DNA of 7,548 nt, taken from assembly GCA_028698975.1 (NCBI GenBank), contig JAQVVK010000105.1, forward strand, positions 1 through 7,548, read 5' to 3'. This DNA comes from Victivallaceae bacterium. Its GTDB lineage: Bacteria; Verrucomicrobiota; Lentisphaeria; Victivallales; Victivallaceae. Positions 1-6,800 of this stretch are shown one piece after another. Positions within the stretch are counted from its first letter, which is position 1, and each line of letters opens with the position of its first letter. Made by a program: the position numbers and the translations under genes. The notes beneath the pieces are model-generated. The model made no database searches. It was not told where the DNA came from and was given only the letters and a program-made list of their open reading frames with translations.

Positions 1-384
1 CGATTCGTGACCGGCGAGGAAGCAGAAGCATTTGGTCTCCTCACGCAGCAGCATCGCGGCAAGGTTGCCGTGGCCGATACCGACCTGGCGGGAATCAGCC
101 ACCGAGCCGGGAATGCAAAACGCCTGGAAGCCGAGGCCGAGATTTTCCGCCGCTTCCGCCGCGTTTTTGCAGTTTTTCTTGAACGCGATGGCCGCGCCGA
201 GAGTGTAGGCCCAGACCGCGTTTTCAAACGCGATCGGCTGCACGCCCTTGACGATCTCTTCGACGTTTACGCCCTTGGCCAGGCAAATGTCGCGCGCTTC
301 TTCGAGCGACGCAAGACCGTATTGCTTAAGCGCCTTTTCGATCTGCGCGATCCGGCGTTCATATCCTTCAAAAGTTACGCTCAT
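1..384 (-). CDS. GGGtGRT-family protein, N-terminal 128 residues (truncated by window edge)
   Basis: The reverse strand reads in frame from ATG at 384 to the left edge, giving 128 residues that begin MSVTFEGYERRIAQIEKAL. I recognise this as the N-terminus of the conserved bacterial GGGtGRT family, named for a C-terminal glycine-rich motif that would lie outside the window. The family is about 330 residues long from memory, so well under half is visible. Seen here: a helical start, cysteines at residues 34, 72, 90, 119 and 121, and the conserved-looking stretches FCIPGSVADSRQVGIGHGN (89-107) and ETKCFCFLAGHE (116-127). No signal peptide or membrane segment is evident. It starts 10 bases after the stop of the NifU-like gene, and its ribosome binding site AAGGAG (391-396) overlaps that stop, so the two are co-transcribed and probably translationally coupled. 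The molecular function is not known; a role tied to an Fe-S cluster is inferred only from the partner gene. Family assignment is confident, function is not. Confidence 0.9.
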   Translation of the reverse strand, partial: MSVTFEGYERRIAQIEKALKQYGLASLEEARDICLAKGVNVEEIVKGVQPIAFENAVWAYTLGAAIAFKKNCKNAAEAAENLGLGFQAFCIPGSVADSRQVGIGHGNLAAMLLREETKCFCFLAGHES

Positions 385-394
385 GATGTGCTCC

Positions 395-1099
395 TTATTC
401 CTTGCGCGGGTCGATCTTTTTGACCGCTTCATCGAAACGGCCATAGCTCTTGACGTTGGACTTGTAGGCCTCGGCCGGCTCGACGCCCTTGCGGATCGCC
501 TCCATCATCTTGCCGAGATGCACAAACTTGTAACCGATGATCTCGCTGTTGGCGTCAAGACCGATCTCAAGCACATAGCCCTCGGCCATTTCGAGGTAAC
601 GCGGCCCTTTTTCCAGCGTCGAAAACATCGTGCCGACCTGCGAACGCAGGCCTTTGCCGAGGTCTTCAAGACCGGCGCCGATCGGCAGGCCGTTTTCACT
701 GAAAGCGGTCTGGGTGCGGCCGTAGACGATCTGCTTGAAAAGTTCGCGCATGGCCACGTTGATCGCGTCGCAGACCAGGTCGGAATTCAACGCTTCGAGA
801 ATGGTCTTGCCCGGCAGCACTTCCGCGGCCATCGCCGCCGAATGGGTCATGCCGGAGCAACCCAGCGTTTCGACCAGGGCCTCCTGAATCACGCCGTCTT
901 TCACATTGAGCGTCAGTTTGCAGGCACCCTGCTGCGGCGCACACCAGCCGACGCCGTGCGTCAGGCCGGAAACATCGCCGATCTGTTTGGATTTGACCCA
1001 CTTGCCCTCTTCGGGAATCGGAGCGGGACCGTGATTCGCGCCTTTGGCGACGCGGCACATCTGCTCGACTTCGTGCGAGCACTGATACGGACAACTCAT
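395..1099 (-). CDS. NifU/IscU-like iron-sulfur cluster assembly scaffold protein
   Basis: A complete protein of 234 residues starting MSCPYQCSHEVEQMC. It belongs to the IscU/NifU-like scaffold fold, whose members assemble an Fe-S cluster on three cysteines in the cytoplasm and pass it to client proteins. The core lies at about residues 50-125. GACKLTLNVKDG is followed by ETLGCSGMT and LVCDAINVAMREL, giving candidate ligands Cys60 (or Cys53), Cys81 and Cys110. The classical IscU motif CGDxMKL is shortened, so the usual Asp after the first ligand is missing or shifted. It differs from IscU (about 128 residues) in an N-terminal extension with Cys3, Cys7 and Cys15, and in a C-terminal domain of about 110 residues with a highly regular sequence (GLEDLGKGLRSQVGTM, YKFVHLGKMMEAI). 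The start is set by a strong Shine-Dalgarno AGGAGGT at 1106-1112, six bases upstream. It is the first gene of an operon with the GGGtGRT gene. Proteins of this type are usually found next to GGGtGRT genes and form a subgroup distinct from housekeeping IscU; the client is unknown. Confidence 0.88.
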   Translation of the reverse strand: MSCPYQCSHEVEQMCRVAKGANHGPAPIPEEGKWVKSKQIGDVSGLTHGVGWCAPQQGACKLTLNVKDGVIQEALVETLGCSGMTHSAAMAAEVLPGKTILEALNSDLVCDAINVAMRELFKQIVYGRTQTAFSENGLPIGAGLEDLGKGLRSQVGTMFSTLEKGPRYLEMAEGYVLEIGLDANSEIIGYKFVHLGKMMEAIRKGVEPAEAYKSNVKSYGRFDEAVKKIDPRKE

Positions 1100-1143
1100 C
1101 GGTTGACCTCCTGTCCTGGTTTATATTACGGGGAAAACATAAT

Positions 1144-1171
1144 AATATACATCATATTTCGGAAATTTCAC
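1144..1171 (-). promoter_or_regulatory. Candidate sigma70-type promoter for the NifU-like/GGGtGRT operon
   Basis: On the minus strand, GTGAAA (1166-1171, 4 of 6 matches to TTGACA) is followed after 16 bases by TATATT (1144-1149, 5 of 6 matches to TATAAT). The spacer contains the dyad ATTTC-G-GAAAT. Transcription would begin around 1136-1139, leaving a leader of about 40 bases before the start at 1099. The AT-richness of the region makes chance matches easy, so this is a modest call. Confidence 0.35.
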
Positions 1172-1181
1172 GCCGGCAATA

Positions 1182-1209
1182 TTGAAAAACGCAATATTTC
1201 GGCTATGTT
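1182..1209 (+). promoter_or_regulatory. Candidate sigma70-type promoter for the mutase-like gene
   Basis: TTGAAA (1182-1187, 5 of 6 matches to TTGACA) is followed after 16 bases by TATGTT (1204-1209, 4 of 6 matches to TATAAT). Transcription would start near 1216, about 30 bases before the ATG at 1245. The -35 box coincides with an upstream in-frame TTG at 1182, which argues against using that TTG as the translation start. An imperfect inverted repeat (1173-1183 with 1193-1202) overlaps the -35 box and spacer and could be an operator. Confidence 0.4.
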
Positions 1210-1244
1210 TGAATGGAACATTTTTTATCCGGAGAAAGTGCGTC

Positions 1245-2624
1245 ATGAACTCTGAAATAAACTCTCGCCTGCTCAGTCTGGGTTCAGCCGGCATGCGCGG
1301 CGTGGTCGGCTCCGGGCTTAACCCCGAATGCGCCGGTAATTTCGCCGCCGCTTTCGCCACGCTGGCCGGCGAAGGACCCGTGCTGGTCGGCATCGACCCC
1401 AGAAGTTCGGCCGAAATGTTTCGCAACGCGGTCGCCTCCGGTATTTGCGGCTGCGGCTGCGACTGCATCGACGGCGGCATTCTCACCGCCGGCATGATGC
1501 ATTATCTGGTCCCCGCCGGAAAATTCGCCGGCGGCATCCTTATTACCGGCGGACATCAGGCGGCCGGGTGGAACGCCCTGCTGCCGATCGCCGCCGACGG
1601 CAGCTATTTCGACGCGCTCCGGCAGCGAGAACTCTTTGACCTTTATCACGGCTTGAGCTTCAATTACGCCGTGGCCGGCAAGGTCGGCCGCCGACGCCAG
1701 CTCGATCACGACATGCTCGACGGTTACTGGGAAAACCTGGCTTCCCTGCTCGACGTCAAAGCCATTGCCGCCGCAAAACTCTCGGTTGTCGCGGATTTCT
1801 GCAACGGCGCGGGAGCCGCTTATGGCCGGAAATTCGCCGAAACTCTTCATATCGAGCTGACCGGGGTAAACGATCTTGTGGCCGCCGATATTCCACGCGA
1901 CCCGGAGCCGAGGCCGCGCAGCGCGTCTTCCATACGTTCGGTCATCAGGCCGCTCGGCGCGGCGGCGGGGCTGGTCTTCAACCGCGACATGTCGCGGCTG
2001 GGCATCGTGGCCGATACCGGCGAGCCGTTGAGCGAGGAGATGACTTTCCCGCTGGCCGCCGATTATCTGCTCGAAAAACGTCTGGCCGGCGGTTGTACGG
2101 TCGTGACCAATGTTTGCAGCAGCCGCACCCTTGACGATGTGGCGGCCAATCACGGCGCGCAGCTTGAACGGTGCAGGGTCGGCGAAGCCAACGTCATCGA
2201 AGCTATGCGGAGTGCCGGAGCGCAACTCGCCGGCGAGGGCAGCGGGGCATTCACCTTTGGCGAAGTCCCCGGATTTGACGCCTTTTTGATGGCCGGTGTG
2301 CTTCTGGAGTCGATCGCGGTTTCCGGCCTTACCATCGGCGCAAGGGTGGAGCGGCTGCCGCGTTACCAGATGGTCAAACAGACCATTCCCTGCGATTCGC
2401 CTTTGGCTTACCGTCTGCTGCGCGATCTGCGCAGCGAACTTGGCGACGACGCCGAGATTTCCGATCTTGACGGTCTGCGTTTTGACTGGGAAGACGGTTT
2501 TTTGAGCTTGCGCCTCTCCAAGACCGAGTCGATATTGCGGCTCATATCCGAGTCGCGCCGGATCGAATCGGCCGAAGAACGCGCTCTGCGCGCCCGTACG
2601 GTCTGGGAGCGGCCGCTCCGTTAA
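1245..2624 (+). CDS. Divergent alpha-D-phosphohexomutase-like protein lacking the catalytic serine
   Basis: A 459-residue protein with the four-domain layout and length of phosphoglucomutase/phosphomannomutase enzymes, which interconvert sugar 1- and 6-phosphates through a phosphoserine and Mg2+. The N-terminal signature is GSAGMRGVVGSGL (13-25). The active-site loop, normally TASHNP, reads TGGHQA at 101-106, so the phosphorylated Ser is Gly103; the following WNAL is family-like. The metal loop, normally FDGDADR, reads FNRDMSR at 245-251, losing two of three aspartates. The sugar-binding loop GEGSG (330-334) and the phosphate-binding loop RLSKTESILR (423-432) are kept. CGCGCDC at 68-74 is an unusual cysteine cluster. 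I chose ATG 1245, with GGAG at 1231-1234, over an in-frame TTG at 1182 because homology begins just after 1245 and the TTG sits in a candidate promoter. The reading frame is intact across the whole gene, so this looks like a selected pseudoenzyme or an altered activity rather than decay. It is divergent from the NifU-like operon and 38 bases ahead of the efflux genes. Normal mutase activity is doubtful. Confidence 0.85.
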   Translation: MNSEINSRLLSLGSAGMRGVVGSGLNPECAGNFAAAFATLAGEGPVLVGIDPRSSAEMFRNAVASGICGCGCDCIDGGILTAGMMHYLVPAGKFAGGILITGGHQAAGWNALLPIAADGSYFDALRQRELFDLYHGLSFNYAVAGKVGRRRQLDHDMLDGYWENLASLLDVKAIAAAKLSVVADFCNGAGAAYGRKFAETLHIELTGVNDLVAADIPRDPEPRPRSASSIRSVIRPLGAAAGLVFNRDMSRLGIVADTGEPLSEEMTFPLAADYLLEKRLAGGCTVVTNVCSSRTLDDVAANHGAQLERCRVGEANVIEAMRSAGAQLAGEGSGAFTFGEVPGFDAFLMAGVLLESIAVSGLTIGARVERLPRYQMVKQTIPCDSPLAYRLLRDLRSELGDDAEISDLDGLRFDWEDGFLSLRLSKTESILRLISESRRIESAEERALRARTVWERPLR

Positions 2625-2662
2625 GTGAAAAAATTTTGATATTCAGTGAAAAAGGGATCATC
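2625..2662 (+). promoter_or_regulatory. Short AT-rich spacer with a 9-base direct repeat ahead of the efflux genes
   Basis: The 38 bases between the mutase-like gene and the adaptor gene are AT-rich. AGTGAAAAA occurs at 2624-2632 and 2645-2653, 21 bases apart (about two helical turns), as could suit a dimeric regulator. The second copy runs into the weak ribosome binding site AAAGGGA (2651-2657), five bases before the ATG at 2663. I could not identify a convincing -35/-10 pair here and no terminator with a T-tract directly after a hairpin, so read-through from the upstream gene is plausible. Confidence 0.3.
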
Positions 2663-3805
2663 ATGAAAAAAGATACGCTTTCCCTGCTGCTGCCGGCTCT
2701 GCTGCTGCTGCTGCCAATGGCCGGGTGCCGCAAGGAGCAGCCGGTCGCCGTCGCCGCTCCGGAAGTCGAAGTGCACACTGTGGCCAAAGGCTTGATTTCG
2801 GAGAAATTCGTGGCGGTGGGGCAAGTCGTGGCCGACGACTCGGTGGCACTGGTCGCCCGGGTGGAGGGTTATCTGATCAAGCGCAACTTCCGCGAGGGCG
2901 CGCAGGTGACCAAGGGGACGGTTCTTTACGAGATCGAGCCGGAAATCTATACGGCCAAGGTCAAAAGCGCGGAGGCCGAGCTTGAGCACTCCAAAGCCGC
3001 CGCCGAAAACGCCCGTATCGAATATGAGCGTCAGAAGACCCTGATAAAAAAGGACGCCACCAGCGAACGCAACTTTGATGACGCCGCGGCCAACAAGATG
3101 AAGGCCGACGCCGATGTCAAAAGCGCGGAGGCCGGCCTTGATCTGGCGAAGCAGAATCTCGCATACACCAAAATTTACGCGCCTTTTGACGGCTGGGTCG
3201 GCATCAGCGCGTACAGCGTCGGCAATCTGGTCAACCAGTCGAGCGGCACCTTGACCACCGTGCAGAAGATCGACCCGATGCGGGTGGAGTTCGTCTTGAG
3301 CGAACCCGATCTGCTGGCGGTGCGCAAATACCGCAAAGCGGGTCAGGCCGCTCCCGAAGTCAAGGTTTCGCTGCGTTTGCAGGACGGCTCGAACTACGAT
3401 AATTCGGGCAAAATAAGTTACTGGAGCAATCAGATCAACACCACGACCGGCACATTCAAGATGCAGGCGGTCTTTGCCAACCCCAAGCATGTGCTTATTC
3501 CCGGCATGTTTGTGCGGGTGGTGCTCGAACCGCCCAAGCCGACCGAAGCATTGCTTATACCGCTGATCTCGACCATGAACGATCAGGCCGGAGATTACGT
3601 TTATGCGGTCGATCAGGACAACCGGGTGGTGCGCCGCGGCGTCAGGCTCGGTTACCGCGACTCCGAAGTCGCGGTGGTCGAAGCCAATCTCAAACCCGGC
3701 GAACGGATCATTTGCGACGGTCTGCAAAAAGTGCGTCCCGGCGCGGTGATAAAGCCGGTGGAGAAGACCGCCGCCGCCGAGCCGGTTCAGGCCAAAAAGG
3801 ATTGA
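2663..3805 (+). CDS. RND efflux periplasmic adaptor (membrane fusion protein), lipoprotein
   Basis: A 380-residue member of the AcrA/MexA family (MexA 383, AcrA 397). It bridges the inner-membrane RND pump and an outer-membrane channel in the periplasm. It starts with a leucine-rich signal peptide ending LPMAGC, so Cys22 is the likely lipidated residue; Met at -3 is a slight departure from the usual Leu. Domains in order: first lipoyl half about 60-95 (VEGYLIKRNFREGAQVTKGTVLYEI split over 67-91), alpha-helical hairpin about 95-168 rich in Ala, Glu and Lys, second lipoyl half about 169-192 (YAPFDGWVG), beta-barrel about 200-290, membrane-proximal domain about 295-365, then a loose Ala/Lys-rich tail. 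ATG 2663 is preferred over the upstream in-frame TTG at 2636 because it directly precedes the lysine-containing signal peptide and has AAAGGGA at 2651-2657. The RND pump starts 4 bases after its stop. The substrate cannot be told from the adaptor. Confidence 0.95.
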   Translation: MKKDTLSLLLPALLLLLPMAGCRKEQPVAVAAPEVEVHTVAKGLISEKFVAVGQVVADDSVALVARVEGYLIKRNFREGAQVTKGTVLYEIEPEIYTAKVKSAEAELEHSKAAAENARIEYERQKTLIKKDATSERNFDDAAANKMKADADVKSAEAGLDLAKQNLAYTKIYAPFDGWVGISAYSVGNLVNQSSGTLTTVQKIDPMRVEFVLSEPDLLAVRKYRKAGQAAPEVKVSLRLQDGSNYDNSGKISYWSNQINTTTGTFKMQAVFANPKHVLIPGMFVRVVLEPPKPTEALLIPLISTMNDQAGDYVYAVDQDNRVVRRGVRLGYRDSEVAVVEANLKPGERIICDGLQKVRPGAVIKPVEKTAAAEPVQAKKD

Positions 3806-3809
3806 CGCC

Positions 3810-6800
3810 ATGTTCAGTCGATTTTTCATCGAGCACCCGCGTTTCGCTTTTGTCGTTTCCATCGTCATCACACTGGCCGGACTGATCTCGATCGCCGTGC
3901 TGCCGGTGGCGCAGTACCCCAACTTCGTGCCGTCGCAGGTTTCGATCACCGCCACATATCCGGGCGCGGACGCCAAGACGGTGCAGGAAACTGTGGTGCA
4001 GCCGATTGAAACGCAGGTCAACGGCGTAAAGAAGATGCTTTACATCTCCTCGACTTCGACCGACACCGGTTCGGCCACCATCACGGTGACTTTCGGCATC
4101 GGCACCGACGGCGACTCCAACACGGTCAACACCCAAAACCGGGTAAACTGGGCCGACGCCCAGCTGCCGGAGGAGGTGCGCCGCCAGAGTGTGATCGTCA
4201 AAGAAAAGTCGAGCAGTATGCTGGCCATGATCGCGGTTTATTCGCCCAACGGCGAATATGACGACCTCTTTTTGAACAACTTTGCCTCGATCAACCTCAA
4301 AGACGAATTGGCGCGGATTTCGGGGGTCGGCGACGTTTCGATTCTCGGAGAGCGCAAATACTCCATGCGCATCTGGCTTGACGTGGACAAACTCGCCTAT
4401 CTTAAAATGACGGTGGACGACGTTTCAAATGCGATCACGGCGCAAAACGTGCAGGTCTCCGCCGGAGCGGTCGGCGACGCCCCCGCCCCGGACGGACAGG
4501 TCTTTCGCTACGCGCTTCAGACTCAGGGGCGGATGACCCAGGTAGAGGAGTTCAAGAAGATCGTCATTCGCTCCACCAATGAGGGCGAACAGGTGCGGCT
4601 GGGCGATGTCGCCCGGGTCGAACTCGGTGCCGAAAGTTATTCGTCGGTCGGCTCGTTCAACGGCAAACCGGCCGCTCTTCTGGCTGTCTACCAGCTTAAC
4701 GACGCCAACGGTCTGGAAATTATCAAGGCGGTGCACGGGAAGCTGGCCGAACTCAAGCCGTATTTCCCGGCCGGTATTGAGTGCGCGATCCCGTTTGACA
4801 CCACCGACTTCATCAACGCTTCGATTTCGGAAGTGGTGGAAACCTTGTTTATCGCCGTGCTGCTGGTGATCTTGGTGACCTATTTGTTTTTGCAGGACTG
4901 GCGATCCACGCTGGTGCCCACCGTGGCCATACCGGTGTCGCTCGTAGGTACGTTTGCGGTGCTGCTGGTGATCGGATTTACGATCAACCTCATCACGCTG
5001 TTCGGACTGATTCTGGCGATCGGCATCGTGGTTGACGACGCCATTGTGGTGATCGAAAACGTCAACCGCCTGATGGAGCAGGAGCATCTTTCGCCCAAGG
5101 CGGCGGCGATCAAATCCATGGAGCAGGTCACCGGGCCGGTGATCGCCACCACGCTGGTGCTGCTGGCGATGTTTGTGCCGGTCTGTTTTCTGGCCGGGAT
5201 AACCGGCGAGATGTACCGGCAGTTTGGCATTACGATTTCGGTGGCGGTGGTCATTTCGAGCATCAACGCGCTCACACTCAGCCCGGCGTTGAGTGCCATG
5301 CTGCTGCGGCCGATCGCGGCGAACCGGCGCAAATTTGTGTTTTTCCGCTGGTTTGACGCATTGTTCGAGCGCTTGACTTCCGGATATGGCCGGGTGGTTG
5401 CGCCGTTGATCCGCCATGCGTCGCTCATGATGCTGTTTTACGCGGGATTGACCGCTCTCGCCTTGTTTATGTACGGCAAACTGCCGACCGGGTTTATTCC
5501 GGACGAAGATCAGGGCAAAATATTTGTCAACGTGCAGCTGCCGGACGCCGCCTCGCTCAACCGCAGCATCGATCTGACCGACGAACTTGTGAAGATCTGT
5601 CAGGAGACGCCGGGGGTTAAAGAAGTCATCGCGGTACCCGGATACAGCATCCTGACCGGTTCGCAGGCGTCGAACAATTCACTTTTGATCGTCGCGCTGG
5701 ATGATTGGGACAAACGGCCGACCGACGAACTTCAGCAAAACGCCATCTGCGCCGCGCTTAACCGCCGTTTTGCCGCGGTGAAAGGCGCGTCGGTCGCCGC
5801 CTTCGGCATGCCGGTGATCCAGGGGATCGGCCAGACCAGCGGGTTTTCGTTTGTGGTCGAAGACACCACCGGCACCGACGCCGCCCGGCTGCAGCAGGCG
5901 ATAGACAGCGTTTGCAGCGAAGCCAACCGCGACCCGGCTCTTACCGCAGTGTTTTCGACGTTCAGCTCCCGGGTGCCTCAGCTCTTTTTGGAGATCGACC
6001 GCGAAAAGGCGATGAAGCTGGGTATTGACATTGCCGACATCAACAGCGCGCTTCAGGGGATGACCGGCTACACCTATGTCAATGACTTCAACAAGTACGG
6101 CAAGGTGTATAAAGTCGAGATACAGGCCGACGCCTCCTATCGCGATTCGGCGGCTAAACTGCACAGTATTTATGTGCGAAATTCGGCGGGAGAAATGGCT
6201 CCATTGTCCACGCTGGTCAAGATATCAATGCGTACCGCGCCGCAGTATCTCAACCGCTACAACCTTTACTCGTCGGCCACCATCAACGGCAATCCGGCCC
6301 CGGGATACAGCAGCGGTCAGGCGATGCAGGCGATGCAGGCCATCGCCGCGCGCACGCTCCCGGAGGGAATGAAATTCGAGTGGACCGATATGTCGTATCA
6401 GGAATTGGAGGCGGGGCGCGGGATCGCGTTTTCCGGCGTGGAGATACCGATGATGGGGGTCATTATCGGGCTGGCGTTGTTTTTCATGTATCTGTTTTTG
6501 GTCGCCCAATACGAGAGCTGGATGCTGCCTTTTGCGGTGATTCTCTCGGTGCCGATCGCTTTCTTCGGAGCTTTGGTCGCGCTGTGGTGCTGCGGCATTG
6601 AAAACAACATCTACACCCAGGTGGGCTTTGTACTGCTTTTCGGCATCGCCTGCAAGACGGCGATCCTCATCGTCGAATTCGCCAAGCAGAAATACGACGA
6701 GGGCACCGAATTGCGCGAGGCGGCGACTTTTGCCGCGAAGCTGCGTTTTCGCGCGGTGCTGATGACGGCGGTGTCGTTCATACTCGGCACGTTCCCGTTG

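Larger units (their letters stand above)
1100..1244. promoter_or_regulatory. Divergent AT-rich intergenic control region
   Basis: This 145-base gap separates the leftward NifU-like operon from the rightward mutase-like gene and is markedly AT-rich against GC-rich flanking genes. It holds a candidate promoter for each direction and several short symmetric or repeated words: ATATTTCGG at 1154-1162 and again at 1194-1202 (exactly 40 bases apart), GCAATATT at 1176-1183 and 1191-1198, the dyad ATTTC-G-GAAAT at 1156-1166, and the imperfect inverted repeat formed by 1173-1183 and 1193-1202. Such symmetry fits operator sites for a shared regulator, but this is inference from pattern alone. No small gene with its own ribosome binding site was seen in it. 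Confidence 0.6.

Noticed and set aside
1182..1244. An in-frame TTG at 1182 as a longer start for the mutase-like protein.
   Set aside because: The extra 21 residues do not resemble the family, no good ribosome binding site precedes the TTG, and it overlaps a candidate -35 box.
248..1255. A plus-strand open frame of 335 codons across the NifU-like gene and intergenic region.
   Set aside because: It is the antisense shadow of the two well-recognised minus-strand genes, its start has no ribosome binding site that I can see, and its product looks like no family I know.
1284..2225. A minus-strand open frame of 313 codons opposite the mutase-like gene.
   Set aside because: Long antisense frames are expected in GC-rich coding DNA; the plus-strand frame carries clear mutase motifs and the antisense product shows none.
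2699..2713. A run of five CTG codons in the adaptor signal peptide, considered as a phase-variable repeat.
   Set aside because: It is a trinucleotide repeat encoding leucines of the hydrophobic core, so length changes would keep the frame; leucine runs are normal in signal peptides.
2621..4021. A minus-strand open frame of 466 codons opposite the adaptor and the start of the pump.
   Set aside because: It spans two recognised genes on the other strand and has a composition typical of antisense translation (rich in His, Asp, Arg and Gly) without any domain pattern.
4425..5417. A minus-strand open frame of 330 codons opposite the pump gene.
   Set aside because: Very rich in His, Arg and Gln, which reflects reverse reading of membrane-protein codons; the pump frame is certain.
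6319..6342. A short repeated Met-Gln-Ala unit in the pump (QAMQAMQA), considered as a recent duplication.
   Set aside because: AcrB-type pumps have a similar SSGxAMxAMxxL stretch at this place, so it is ordinary family sequence.
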